NCBI RefSeq assembly: GCF_028009165.1
Contig: NC_079241.1
Span: 6,324,001 to 6,388,000 of the forward strand
Direction: 5' to 3'
Source of the DNA: Akanthomyces muscarius
Lineage: Eukaryota > Ascomycota > Sordariomycetes > Hypocreales > Cordycipitaceae
Length of the DNA stretch: 64,000 nucleotides
Of the stretch, positions 21,594 through 33,700 are shown piece by piece (position 1 is the first letter of the stretch; each line of letters begins with the position of its first letter). The notes below the pieces were generated by a model. The model was not told where the DNA came from and did no database searches. It saw only the letters and a program-made list of their open reading frames with translations. The position numbers were made by a program, and so were the translations under genes.

Positions 21594-21601
21594 TATTTAT
21601 A
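21594..21601 (-). promoter_or_regulatory. TATA box of the aspartic protease gene
   Basis: TATAAATA on the minus strand, 122 bp before the protease start codon. Its sequence and distance are normal for an inducible secreted-enzyme gene in filamentous fungi. Confidence 0.55.
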
Positions 21602-23290
21602 CAAGTCTGCTCTTCATGTTTGATCCCTCGGCTTTAGTTCCAACACTGCGGCGAATAATACAGTGCCCGCTGATTTCCGTGATCTACAACCCTGACCTTC
21701 CAGATTCAGGACGAATGTTTGACAGTAGCCCGGAGTTGGAAGCTGGTGAGATCTCGTCGGTGTCGACGAGCTACCACACTACGGCGGCATGTAGATGACA
21801 ACATCACCAACACCTTGTAGTAAGTAAATTATTGCACTTACTCTATAATAGATTGTGTGGCATGCTAGCATTCAAATGGAAGTCCATCGGCAGGACGGCA
21901 CTTCGAGGTGGTCTGCCATCAGCCATCGGAAGTGCGGCATGAAGCAATGGCTTGGCCGAGTAGCAGGATTAGCCCAATTCACGACCGCCAGGCCTGCATC
22001 TAGTCCGGGGTCACAATGTGGCAGCAGGGGCCTAGTGTCTATTCTTAGAGCGACTTTGGCACCTTTGATGGAAAGCCCGGCATCTCGTCCCCTCGTTTTG
22101 CTGCTAAAAGTAGACGTGGCACAAGAGATCCGTCCGGCGGGGGCCGACTTGGCATCAACTAGGCTTATCAGGACAATGGCGCTCCTGCCTGATTAGGAAC
22201 GTCGCATCGCCATAGCTGCCGAGACGCCGCGTTTTCAGTCACTTGCTAGTGGCACAAGCCAATTAGACGGTGAATCTGGTAACTGCGTAATTTTGGTGCT
22301 TACTGTACAAGGCTGGAATCATGATGCCATTCGGTGGCCTATCTTTTCATCACGGCTTTCGCGTGCTGGGCAGTATCTTTGGAATCAAGTACAATTGAAT
22401 GTATCGGTTGCCAGCCGGAGGTGGCGGCAGTCAGCGTGAGATCACTTCTGCATTCGGATGTTCTGCGATCTCAGGCGAGTCTTGTTTGAGAAGGCGCTTT
22501 CTAGCCTACGGCACCGGTTCTCGCTGTTCGAGGTACGGCACGCGTGATAACCTGGGTGCTGCTAGACAGTCAGCAGGATCTACTGAGGTTGCTCTTGAAA
22601 TTACAATTCGGCTTCACGGCGCAGAGGAGCGGCGCAAAGAAACAGTCAATGTAAGCAGAGCGCCACACCAGAATGTGTGCAGCCAGCACCATGAACACAG
22701 TGGTCTAGCACTGCTCTACTTTCCCAAATCAAGCACATTACTTACCAGCTGCATTTTCTGCGCTACAGCTGTCGGTCAAAAATATTAGGAAATGGAGATT
22801 TTGAACACCAGAAAAGGGGAAGAGGCCAAATTCTGATCCGAGACCTTTTGGTGGCCGATATCAGAAATCTTCAGAATTTCCGGGCGGAAACCGACACTGA
22901 GCCCGGGCGAGTCCCACAACAAGTACAAGAATCAAACACTCCAGAACACTGCTGCGCAGTAAGAATTCCGTGGATTGATGAATGAATACAGAGTGAAGAT
23001 GAAATAATCGAAAAAGCCAAAGGCAGAGATAATTGACTTGCCATAATTGGGCCACCACTTTAAGAACACAGTCGCTCGGCCAGGGTCGCCGAGCCCAGAG
23101 CGCGCCTCCGCGTGTGATCAAAGAAAGTCTTCAGGCTAGGGCCTTTCGCAGATTGTGAATCTAGTGACGGCCAGAAGGCAGCGAAGCCCACCTGCGAGCG
23201 AGACCGGCCAAAGGACTGCGCAGCTCAGTCAAGTCCGCCAACAGGACCAGCAGGACCAGCAGCAGCCAAAAAGAAGAAGAGTTGGAGGGC

Positions 23291-23295
23291 AAAAA
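23291..23295 (-). terminator. Pol III T-run terminator of tRNA-Arg
   Basis: Five T residues on the minus strand, 12 bp past the tRNA 3' end. Confidence 0.6.
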
Positions 23296-23307
23296 GAAAT
23301 CATTCTC

Positions 23308-23379
23308 AGGTCACGGTGGGGATCGAACCCACAATCTTCTGGTTCGTAGCCAGACGCCTTGCCATTTGGCCACGCGACC
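23308..23379 (-). tRNA. tRNA-Arg (anticodon ACG), no intron
   Basis: 72 nt on the minus strand. The acceptor stem GGTCGCG pairs with CGTGACC, discriminator T. The anticodon stem TCTGG/CCAGA encloses loop CTACGAA (anticodon ACG at 23345-23347), and the T arm contains GGTTCGATCCC. It decodes CGU/CGC/CGA after inosine modification. All arms pair and no intron is present. Confidence 0.92.
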
Positions 23380-24442
23380 AAGCTATTTGATGAGGACCAG
23401 AAGCGGCCAAAATGCGCTCATACGTACTGCACTTTTCAGCGTTTCGTCCGGTGTAGCAGCCCTACATGATGGCCCGCCCGTTGAAACCACCCGTGGCGCC
23501 TTGCCTACCCTACATCTAGCTTCCGGTAGAAGTTTTCATGGTGATGCTGGTTGCATTTGGTTTTTCTGCTTTCCTGCTACTAAAAAGCATATCCGTGACT
23601 TGGCCACGTGTTTAGTTGGCCGGTTAGATCTCGTTCTGATGTAAATGCCGGTACCTACTGGTGCAGCTAATAGAGTGGTTGCTGATGACCTCACTGACCA
23701 CTACTTGTCAACATGCAAGTCAACTCATCAATGGCGGAGAGCTCAGGATCAAGACAAGTCCAGCGCACTGCAAATTACTCAGTCACAACTTCAGCGGTCC
23801 TGGGTAAACCAACGATTTTTTTTGGTACGAAAATCAAGACTCAAAATAGCAACCGGTATACCTAACTGATTTTTTTCAAGTAAAAGAAAAGGCAAACGTC
23901 CCAAAAAAAATAACAAGAGGGTGTAGTGGTGTCATCATGAAAATGTGTCAAATAAAAAAAAGACGTTTCAATAGACTCGCAGAGATTGCTCCGAATACAA
24001 TCAGACCCAAAATCTCCCAAGCCAAGATATCCCTTTCTCCCTACTTTGTCCTTTGTTCAAGGCCCTCCCCTTTTTTTGGTAACTCGCTCGCTTCCTTTCT
24101 CTCTTGTCCCCTTTCTGCCTCTTTTTTTTTTTTTTTCGTATTTTGTTTCGGTGTAAGGGAGGAGACGGAACAGTGCTGATAGAAAATGGCCTTCGGCAGC
24201 AAAAGAAGGCAAGACGCAAGTGAAGAGACCACATCAATTATCCCCCAACTGTAGATAAACCATTTTGCTATCGGTTGCCCGCTCAAGCGAACCATTTTAT
24301 GCCCTCTTCTATCCCAACAAACTCAATGCATGTTTGTCTCGTCGAGCTGTAGCGCCGCGAGCGCATTCCTCCTGTTGGTTCAGAACCGCAGCGACAACAC
24401 GCTGCCCAGTCGAAAATGCGAGGGATCCAGGCTATTCGTCGC
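23380..24442. other. Intergenic region
   Basis: The right part (from about 23880) is rich in A- and T-runs, including a 15-nt T run near 24122-24136, and includes the 3' UTR of the STM1-like gene. No supported gene. Confidence 0.5.
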
Positions 24443-26106
24443 TTATTTGCCGAGGCTGGGGAAGGCAGACTCGTCCTTGGTGTTGATGTTAGCAGCAGGG
24501 CCAGCAGAGCGACCGCCACGGGCACCACCACGGGCACCACGCTCGCCGCCGCGACCACCGCGACCACCGCGGTCACCACGGTCGCCACGATCGCCACGGT
24601 CGCCGCGGTCACCACCACGGTCACCACGGTCACCACCACGGCCACCGCGGGCACCACCGCGGGCGCCGCCACGGGGACGGTCAGACTCGACGAAGCGAGG
24701 GTCAAAGTCAATAGTCTGCTTGACCTTGCGCTCACGCTCACGCTGCTTCTTGCCGCTGCCACCGGTGACGTACTCCTCCTCCTCGTTCTCGAGAGCCTTG
24801 GCGCCAGCCCACTTCTTGTCGAGCTTGCTGCCCTCGTTGGCCTCACGGACCTTGTGGCCGCCAAGAGCGAGCTTCTTCTCGGCCTGCTGGGCGAGGTAGT
24901 CGCTGTACGAGACACTCTTGTCCTCGGGCTCAGCGGGCTCGGCATCAGCATCGGGAGCAGCGTTCTTGTCGCCCTCGGCAATAGCCTCACCGGCCTGCTC
25001 GTCCTTGAGCTCGGCGTTACCCTCGTTGGAGCCCCAGGCCTGAGCAGTCTGCTTGGCAGTGGTGCTATCGGCGTGGTTAGCAAGTTGCTACACAGCATTC
25101 TTCGGCTGTAGGCACGATGGGGGGACTTACTCTCGGTTCTGGCGCGAATGACGATCATCCTGGTCACGGGGGCGACGGCTGCCACGGCCTGAACAAAGTG
25201 TTAGTACTTATGAGTCGTGTACAGGCAGAAAAGAGCGCAGAGGAAAGAAACGTACCGCCACGGGCACGGGCTCCAGCGCCACCACGGGCACCGCCCTCAC
25301 GGGGAGCCTCGTCAGTGGAGCGAGCCTGGTTGCGAGAGGCGCCAGCGTTGCGATCGCGGAAGGCTATGGAATTCGGTCAGCTTCAATCGTGCCAAGTTGC
25401 CTTGCAATATGCAAGAAATACGCGGGCTGGGCAAAAACTTACCACCCTCGCTACCACCAGGGCCGCCACGGCGGTTACCGGTAGCACCACCCGCTCTCAC
25501 GGGAGCCTGGGGTTCAACACCTCGCTTGGTGGTGTGGGTGGTGGCCTTGTCGACAGTCTTGACGGGGGCGTTGGGCTTAGCATCGCCATCTTCGTCGTTG
25601 CCTGAGAATCGATGCATGGTCAGTACGGTGGACGTGCTTGAACAAGTAAAGAGCTGCCGAAGATGCGACGGCTTCGATCTCGAGTCGATTCCATGTCGGA
25701 TAAAGAGCTTATGCAAAACAGGGATTTGGGGGCGTACCGAAGTAGGCGAATCGGTTCTGGAAGACAAACGCACAAGTTAGCTAAATCGATACTATTGCAG
25801 TCCAAATTGCCGAGCCATATCATCTGCGCATCACACTGCGACCATGAGAACACGCGCCAGTTTTCAACAGTCCATCGAAAAGTGCCGTTTTGTTGTCATT
25901 CAAAATCGTGCAAACCGATTCAACGGGATGGGTGATTGTCTCGACAGCAACTTGGGATGATGCTCTCGAATGGCGTGCAAACACTCGCTGGCGGCTTTTT
26001 CTCTCGTTCGGGCAAAGGGGCAGCAGGCGTTGTCTCGATATGCTGGCAGGGCAATCCCGGGGCATGAATCATCAATGCATACCTGAGAGGTAAGAGAAGA
26101 CGACAT
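24443..26106 (-). CDS. STM1: STM1/HABP4-family ribosome-associated RGG protein
   Basis: Six exons on the minus strand: 26083-26106, 25738-25756 (19-nt microexon), 25443-25601, 25256-25363, 25131-25188 and 24443-25064. Phases agree and give 329 aa starting MSSSLTSQNRFAYFGNDEDG. Proteins of this family (yeast Stm1, animal SERBP1/HABP4) lie in the mRNA channel of idle 80S ribosomes and help preserve them. Visible hallmarks are the N-terminal NRFAYFGND motif, an Arg/Gly-rich region (50-120), the SYSDYLAQQAEKKL motif (175-188), a charged helix near 225-240 (KKQREREREVK), a long RGG/DRG repeat tract (253 to about 312) and the family ending NINTKDESAFPSLGK. The RGG tract explains the periodic Gly/Arg codon pattern at 24.5-24.7 kb. 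The first intron (326 bp) is unusually long for this window. Confidence 0.92.
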
Positions 26107-27189
26107 CTTGGTCGTGTTGTTTATGGCTTAACGCCTACCGACGAGGAGCTTTCAATGGCGGGTGGGAGTGTTGACAACGTGTGTGGTGGCAGAGGCAAGA
26201 AGAATGCTTGGGATCGCATGACCTGTGTGGGAGAGGGAGTGGTGGGCGGACCACGGCAGGCTGGTAGGTACCTTTGATTACCTGCAAAACGCAGCAAATT
26301 GGGACGGACTGGGGGCTTCGAGCTGGGACCAAACGCCTGAAAATTGGGGAGTCGACCGCTGAGGAGCCAGTAGCAGGACAGCTGTAGGGGCGACGCAGCC
26401 AAGCTGGGGGCCTGAAACACCACTGCCGACAGCTGGAGAGCTCCCGTTACAGGGGCCGTCTCTGGCAAGCTTAGGCCTGATTCAGGCTAGTTTACAGCGC
26501 TGCTCGAGAGCTCCTCCCGCCGACAGGTACCTCAAGCTACCTTGTTGCCAATTCGTTGGGGGCGCACGACACATCCCCAGTATGACCGTGCTGCCACTGG
26601 CTTGGTCGCCAGTAATACATGACAATTGATAATTTCCTTCGTGTTTCTTACCAAGTGTACGCGCAGCAGTGAGTACCTAGTGTACGCATGCAGCAACTTG
26701 CTGGCCAAGTGTGCCCAAAGACGGCCACATGCTCGCTTAAATTGCGGTGCCAAACAAGAAGAAACCCGTAATTTTGATGGTTGATTTTTTATTTATTTTT
26801 TTTGTGTCCCAAGTAGGGCTCCTTGAGCTCCAGGTGTGAGTGGCCCCGCAAACGTTAGTGTATTTGCAGCGCCGCAAGCAGCACAGCTAACATTCAACTC
26901 CACTCCTTGTTCGCTGCTGGCTGCCAAGTTCTAACCTAGCTGCTAACGCGATGGACGAATTGCGCTTGCGCTCGTCGTCAGTTTGCCCAGCAGCTAGCTG
27001 GTAGTGTTATTAGTCCGTCTACTGAGCCCTTCGTTACCTCGGAAGCTGCTAGAGCCTAGTAGTAGGTGATTGCGTGGGCTCCAGTACGCGGCATCTCACG
27101 GCAATGGCCTCAACTCAAATAAGAACTACTTTATTCCAATGTAAGCGTCAACTCGAATGCGTACAAAGTTCAGCTCTCCTTCAACTACA
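26107..27189. other. Intergenic region (STM1-like promoter)
   Basis: Upstream region of the STM1-like gene and 3' region of the LIM-like gene. Several GGTACC-centred short palindromic words occur (near 26268 and 26525). A 115-aa frame at 26121-26468 is leader sequence without motifs. Confidence 0.5.
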
Positions 27190-27885
27190 TCATCTGACAG
27201 CGCTCTTTGTCATGCAAGTAGGAACCGGCTTGAGTGGATGAGGTTGAAAGACTGGGCCGTTGAGCGGATCAGTCACATCGATCCAGATGAGCTCTCGCGA
27301 CGCCCCTATCCCGTCATACTCTTGCTGTCCACTGTGCATCCCTGTATCCTTCTCCCACGCTGTTCCACGCGTCCGGCATGATTCATCCCTCCCGCGAAGC
27401 AACGACGAATCACTCATCATCTGCCATCTCAGCTTCGCCATGCCCCCATCCGTAGAGTCCACAAAGTCCACGCATGCTTGCACCAGCTCGGCGTCATCCT
27501 GGCTGTTCGTATCTCTTGCCGTCTCCATATCGCACATGGCGCATAGCGGTGGCCTCAGAAGCTCCGATACCTCTGCTTCTGTGCCGGCCGCTTGCGTATA
27601 AGACGTGCCGAGAACCCCACGGTTTCCGCAGAGTAGGCAGCTGTAGCATGCTCTGTGCCAAAAGCACCAACCAAAACTGACACAGTCGTCGCCGCGGCAG
27701 ATCATCTCTCCGCACACCCAGCATATTGATAGCTTGACAATGGCGGCAGCGCATTGGTCGCAGGCGAGGCGTGCAGAACGACCGAGTATGACGGGATAAC
27801 CATGCGTTGCACAGTGACAATAACTGCATATGAATTCGTCATCGTTTCGGAGGGCCGAGGTCCGTAAATCTGCTGTAGGCATCAC
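27190..27885 (-). CDS. LIM-like double zinc-finger protein
   Basis: Single-exon 231-aa protein. The Cys/His spacing fits a LIM domain: C55-x2-C58-x18-H77-x2-C80-x2-C83-x2-C86-x28-C115-x2-C118, with a second finger longer than usual. In front of it a Cys quartet C20-x2-C23-x18-C42-x2-C45 could bind another zinc, so the first half may be one compact multi-zinc module. The C-terminal half (120-231) is polar and has no recognisable domain. No signal peptide or membrane helix. LIM domains mediate protein-protein contacts, often cytoskeletal or transcriptional; the partner is unknown. The start is a double ATG at 27885/27882. The long second loop means the LIM call is by spacing only. Confidence 0.75.
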   Translation of the reverse strand: MMPTADLRTSALRNDDEFICSYCHCATHGYPVILGRSARLACDQCAAAIVKLSICWVCGEMICRGDDCVSFGWCFWHRACYSCLLCGNRGVLGTSYTQAAGTEAEVSELLRPPLCAMCDMETARDTNSQDDAELVQACVDFVDSTDGGMAKLRWQMMSDSSLLRGRDESCRTRGTAWEKDTGMHSGQQEYDGIGASRELIWIDVTDPLNGPVFQPHPLKPVPTCMTKSAVR

Positions 27886-28448
27886 TATCGTGGCCGTTGT
27901 TATCGATATTTTGTAGGTAACGATTTCGAGTATCTGTTGTTTCTTTCTTCTGAGCTATTCAATAAAGGCGTGCCGGTTCAAAGGAATATTAGTCAAAGAA
28001 TGCTTCACAGCGAGCACTTCATTGGAAAGTTGCATGCTGCCAAGTGTACGACCGAGGCAAACTCTGTCGGCCAGAATCTCGAGAAGGCAGGTAGGATCCG
28101 CCCGTGCATCAAGCACAGGACAGCAACCGCTTTTTTGAAAACCATCGTTTCTGGTCAGAAGCAGGTCATTATTGCTACGCCTGACGTAAGCTAGAAGTGG
28201 GAAACATAAAATACAAAACGCCGACATGATATCCTTAACTCGCTTTAAACCAGAATACCGAGACCAACACCATATAGCAAAAGGCAACCGTTTCATCTTG
28301 AGCTGAGCCTTTGACTGCAGGCTACCAGCACTTGATAGAGCGGTGGCCGCCGTAGCGATTGGCCGAGCGCATAAATCCGAGGACGAAATCCAATAGTACA
28401 AAGTAGCCAACAAATATATATATATACACAGTGCAATAGTTGCACTCT
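27886..28448. other. Short intergenic region
   Basis: 3' flank of the KEN-box gene and 5' flank of the LIM-like gene (both minus strand). It contains an (AT)6 tract at 28414-28425. No supported gene. Confidence 0.5.
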
Positions 28449-30719
28449 TCAGACTCTCGTCTTGGGACGAGCCAGCATGTTTAGGCGGCTCATGCTCAAG
28501 CCCTGTTTCTTTGCAGGGCTAGCAGATCTCGGTGTCGCAGTCGGGCTCTTGCTGGGTTGCTGTCTGCTAGGGGTGAGAGACGCAGTGCGATCCAGTCGTG
28601 CTCTCTTGACGGTACTTTGCGGAGTGGAAGAAATGGGTTTCGCGGAGGACAAGGCCGGGCGCTCAGCGCTGGTTGTGATGTTCTTGCGCTTTTTGGAAGC
28701 GCGGTCGGCCGCCTCTCTCTCCGCATCCTCTTCATCGCTGCTCGGCCGGTGACGCTTTTTACTTGTCAGCCCGTGCAAGACGCCAGGGAGTGTCTTGGAA
28801 GACGATGCTGGAGCAGTGTTCTCTTTGTCTGGATGCGAGCTGGCAGCAGGCGGCGTAGGGAAGCTGCCTGGCAGGCTGGCTGCCTGGTTGAGCGACTGTC
28901 TAACTTGTCGAACGCTCGACTGTCCGACGGAGCTGCCAAATCCAGTCTTAGGTGCGTTACCAAATTCGATAGTGTGGTCGCTGCGGAAGGTGAACGAGCT
29001 CGGTACCGAAGGCACTCTTTTCTTGCCACTGTCGCCTTTAGAATCAATAAGTTCCTTGAACGCAGACAAGTCAGGGTAGGCAACGTGGCCACTAGGTCCG
29101 GAGACGGCAGTCTTCTTCTCCACGTCCCGGGTGCTCTTTGGCCCAGAAGCGGATCTGAACCTGAACAAGGAGGACTTGAGTGGTGTGGGAGAGTTCTGGT
29201 CCACGGCTGCACGCTTAGTCTCAGGTGTGAATGTCACCTTCTTTGATGTAAGTTTGCGACGAGGAGTTGTGAAGGGAGCCGGCGGCAGTTCCTTGTCGAG
29301 GCGCGGGGGGGCCGGAGTATGTGATCCATAGAGCGCGGGCTGCGGGATGGCGCTGCCCGATGCAGAGTCAGCAGCCGGCTGCGATCGAAGAATAGACTTT
29401 ACTTTCTGCATGCGTGCCGGGCTGAGTATTCGACGAGCGAAGCCATCGGCTTTAGCAGTCAAGTTGGCTCCAGACAACGACTGTGCAAAGCTCGGCGTCG
29501 CGGAGGTGGCGGCTTTGATCGGACTGGCAGATACCTTGGATGGGGTAGAGACCAATGATATAGTCGGCTTCCGTGGGCTGGTCGGTAGCTTCGTCGGTGT
29601 TGATACCGAAGACACTGCTATCTTTGTGGGACTGGCTGACTTGTGCATTCTCGAGGATTTTGTAGGGCTCATCAAGCGTGAGAGGGTTGACTGCGGACGT
29701 GCAATGGCGCGGGAAGCAGTTGGTGTCGCCGCAGATTTAGGTTTGTTGGTTGATGTGTCGTCCTCTCTGCGTTGCTTGATTCGCTTCTCAGGTTGTCGTT
29801 CTGCTGGCGCGCGATCAGCCGCTTTGCTGGGCGAAGAAAATTGGTAGTTCTTCTTTGGCGACTCCGCGCCGCTTCTGCTGTCCAAGTTGGCAGCCGATGA
29901 CTTGCGCTTCAGGTTCTTCTTAGGCGTCTCGGCTAAGCGGTTGTAAATCTGTGTCTTCTGTGGAGAAGGCGAAGCGGCCGTCTTGCTCGGGGAATCCGTC
30001 AGGCTAGCTTTGGATGGTGAACGTTTCACACCAGCCACAACAGGTGTAAATCGGCTTGCTCTCCAAGCAGAAGCATGTCCCTCAATAGACTCCATCTTGT
30101 CAAACTCGGCCTCGTGAACAGCACTGTATCGACCTGCAATACTCTTTGGCTTGGCGAAGCGGCGGTCACCAATCCCATCTCCATCAAGACCTTCGGCTTC
30201 ACGCTGCGCAACCAATTCGACCTTAATCTTAGCTGCTTTCTCTTGCAACTCCTCCATGATTCTTCTCGCGTCACTGCTGAGCGAGCGTCCATTGGCAGAT
30301 GCCGCTAGGTCAAAGGTAAAGGACGACGACGGCACACCGGTTGACCGCGACGGAGTCGCGGTTAAGGCAGTACCAGTACTTCTCTTGGCGGAGGTATCGA
30401 TATCCGTGAATCCAAGGGCCACTGCAGACGAAGGTTCTCCGATACTTTGGTGAAACTTGCTCGGATGCATTTCGCTCCGAGGTGGTCTGATCGCCGACGA
30501 TGGGGGCGTAGAAGGGGCAGGCATAGGTGATTTGGCAACGGAGCGTCGAGGCGACGACATCGCGACAGGTTCGGCATCTTCAGTCACAGGTAGTAATTCG
30601 GGAACCGGCCTGTTACTCTGTATTTCGGTCAGCATCTCTCACACATAAGTAGCGGTCAGCAGATTCACTACCTTTGGCGTGGCAGCAATGCGCGCAGAGC
30701 GGCGCCTTGGGGGAGTCAT
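28449..30719 (-). CDS. Disordered nuclear-type protein with CDK sites and a KEN box
   Basis: Two exons, 30672-30719 and 28449-30617. The 54-bp intron (GTAGTG donor, CTGAC branch, ATACAG acceptor) joins MTPPRRRSARIAATPK to SNRPVPELL, giving 738 aa. Nearly the whole chain is low-complexity Ser/Pro/Lys/Thr. I count about 18 S/T-P-x-K/R motifs, the full consensus for cyclin-dependent kinase. A KEN motif at 614-616 (DKENTAP) matches the APC/C degron, and basic clusters (SKKRHRP, SKKRKN) look like nuclear localisation signals. One short predicted coiled coil lies near 135-160 (RRIMEELQEKAAKIKVELVAQREAE). There is no enzymatic domain. A role in mitotic chromosome, spindle or replication control, with turnover by the APC/C, is an inference from motifs; I do not recognise an orthologue by name. 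Confidence 0.85.
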
Positions 30720-33700
30720 TTTGCCAAAAGACAGCAAATTGCCTATAGTCGAGGATGTAGAACAGAACACCGAGGTAATTGACGTGGAGCAGCTCAACGG
30801 CCGGTATAGTGGAATGTTGTAGTATGAACGTTATTGATATGATGTCAACGGGGAGCGTGGAGGACAGGAATGGTTTGTTGACATTAGTGGGGCGCTTTGT
30901 TTACTTTTCGTGGCCCAAGCTCCACGGAGGAGCAACACAACATCGCACAGTGCTTTATCCGACTAAGACTGTACGTACGCGCACTGTACGTGTATTGACC
31001 CATCTAACTTCAGCGCCATGCGGCGTGTTGTGTATAAGTCGACATTTCGAAACATCAATTGAATATGCTGCGGACAGCGAAGCAATACATATGCGTAGTT
31101 ATTGCTTTCCCATCCATCAGCCTTACAGCTTTCAGCGACTCGCATTACCAGCACGATGTACTTTCTGCAAGGTCTTGGCTTATTAAATACTGTTACGTAT
31201 CACAAACCTGTCAGTGACACTTCGTGGACATCAACACGGGAACAGGCGAACACATCGCTGTCTACCCCAGATTCCATGTCTGCGGGGAAGCGGGCTTGAG
31301 ATATATTATTAAAAGGCAGCATTATTTGTAGTTGACGTCCTCAATCTGGACGATGCCCAAGTACAGCATCGACGCATACGTCCAGTCCCGTGCGCGGCTA
31401 CTCCTTTCCGAGCCTCCCGCTTTCGCGAGTGCGTTATTTTAGTATGAGGAGACGCAATGCTACTGGCGGTAGGAGTCCGCACTTTCCCCTTTACGCCAGG
31501 GCACGTTCTTCTCACCGAGTGAACATCAGACTCCGAGAAATGTCGCCGCTCAGACTTGTTTTAGAATCTCATCCGCCATGAACGGCAGCCAGGACGTGGC
31601 GATTCCGCTTAGAAAAAATGACATGGTCATATGGCCATTCGCCACCACTATGAAACGCCATCAGGACATCAGCACTGAGCCACCTGGCTCAAGGCATTCA
31701 TCAGTCAGGGTTGGAGCAGGTGGGCAAGCCAAGGAGATTACTTGGCCCAACAGGTTTTGAAACTTCAATGGAGTAATATTAATAGAGAATGCCCGTTTCG
31801 GCTTCGCGCCACATCCCGTTCCCTGTTCGATCGACGTCCAGGGCCCTTTGCACCGCCTTGCGCCTATCGTTGACGTTTCTTGTCGGGGCAAATACGGATG
31901 ACCATCGCTTGCGCTGAACCTCTACTTCTCTCCCTTGCAGCTGCCTCACTGGACAAGATCTACTAGTTCTAGGAGAATTCATTCCCTGATTCATGGCCCT
32001 GTGCCCACAACGAGGCTTGCCTGCCAACCAGTCATGGCTTGCCAGCAGTGTGTCCACAACATGGTCACGCAGCGCAGAGACTGTGAAATCGCATGGGAAA
32101 ATTACCCAAACAAGAAGGTACCTAGTCAGCAAAAGAAAAAAAGTGTAATTTTAAGGCAGCATGTCTCACTTGGAGAATCAGCAAGTCGAAATGAGATGAA
32201 GTGTAAGCTGAATCGGTCCAAGCAGAACATGGCACGATAGTACCACAGTGGTCCTAGCAACCATTGCAGACCGAAAGAGGCTGGGATTATCAGGGTCTGA
32301 GTGACAAAAACCGATAGCTCATTTGCCAGAGTCAGAGCTCACCGGAAACCTTCCCTGTACGCCGATAGGAGAGTTGGGGCGCGTAACAGAGTCTGTGTAC
32401 TACCAGTACCAACGCAATACAACACGGCAATACCAGTAGGATATGTGATCAAGACGACCAATACTGATCACATCCTTGTGATCTACGTTTCCACAAATCT
32501 TAAGTAGGGCTAATAAGATGGATTGTAGGCGTACGTGACTGGAGCCATGCAGCCATGCCGCGACCTAACCCGTACCTTTTTAGATCATTACTTGGAGGCA
32601 GTGGCTGCGAAAGAACAGGCTTCTATTTGCCAAGTTGGTCTGGAAGGTGAAGAAGAGCAGACTCCACCATGAAGCGTCCATCTGGGTCCGTCGGAAAGCC
32701 ACCGGCATCTCGTCCAAAGAAAATGGAGAACATGGGTCGCTAGCAAAATTGCATCATTGCGCCATACTATAAGAAGCTTAGAAGAATGCAAGCCAGCGTA
32801 ACGAGGAGCGAATAGCCTAATTGTCTAATAAGTGCAATGCCGTTGGGGTGAGCGCTTGCAAGTCGAAGGAACAATGATGGCTCTGCTTTGCCGTGCAGGT
32901 GGCTTGCATCTTGGCATCAAGACGCCCTATCATGAACACATTGTAATTTTCCATAGGCCTGATTAGTGAGGTTAGAGAGGATCAGTAGCCGAGGCTATCA
33001 AGGAGCTATCGGGGTTCTTTCCAATTGCGTGGAGCCTTGAAATATACGCAGTTGAGGCTCGATGCTAGACCTGGGTCTCCGTGGGAGAATCAGATTGGCT
33101 GTACTACGAGACCTGGCCGGGTCGTCGCCGTAGGCTTCCGGTGAATCGGTACGAGCACAGGCACCTGGCCCCGAATTGTGGGCTCACAACTTATTAGTGC
33201 TTGCCCAAAAGCGAGCCGTTGGGATGGTCTGGTATTGAATACACTGGTACATATGAAGGGAGAGGGAATTGGCGCCAAAGCCTGTACTGGTACTCCGTCA
33301 ATCGCATGCTGTACGGCCATTCACCAGCCAATGGGCAACATCATCTGAAAGTCAGACGGCAGCTTTGGCGAGGCAAATAAAAACGTTCGGCCACGGTGTT
33401 CACACAACTGCAGCTTCATGGCAATACTAAAGTTCCGCCCAATCTCTGACAACTACTAGAGATCGGCAAAGACACAATCTTTCCCCTGCTGCGCAAAACG
33501 AGACAACAGCCCTGAAGACGTCGCCCAGATAACCATCCTACCCGGCTGCCTTTTTAAGAGTAGGAGTTGGACTGGGGCATCTCTTCAACCTCCCTCTTTC
33601 AGTACAGCGCCAAATGGCGGGTGTCACGTTTGCGAGTCAATGAGCCAGGCTAGCCAGGCGCTAGCCTTCTGCGGCGTGTCTCTAGAAGTGCACTAGACTT

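Larger units (their letters stand above)
21473..23307. other. Intergenic region, 1.8 kb
   Basis: Protease promoter on the left. The longest frames (113 aa at 21855-22196, 129 aa at 22399-22788, both plus) show no domain. Nothing else was seen up to the tRNA-Arg gene. Confidence 0.5.

Noticed and set aside
24529..24680. Periodic CCACGG/CCACCG pattern first read as a minisatellite
   Set aside because: It encodes the RGG/DRG tract of the STM1-like protein in frame, so it is coding repetition rather than an independent repeat.
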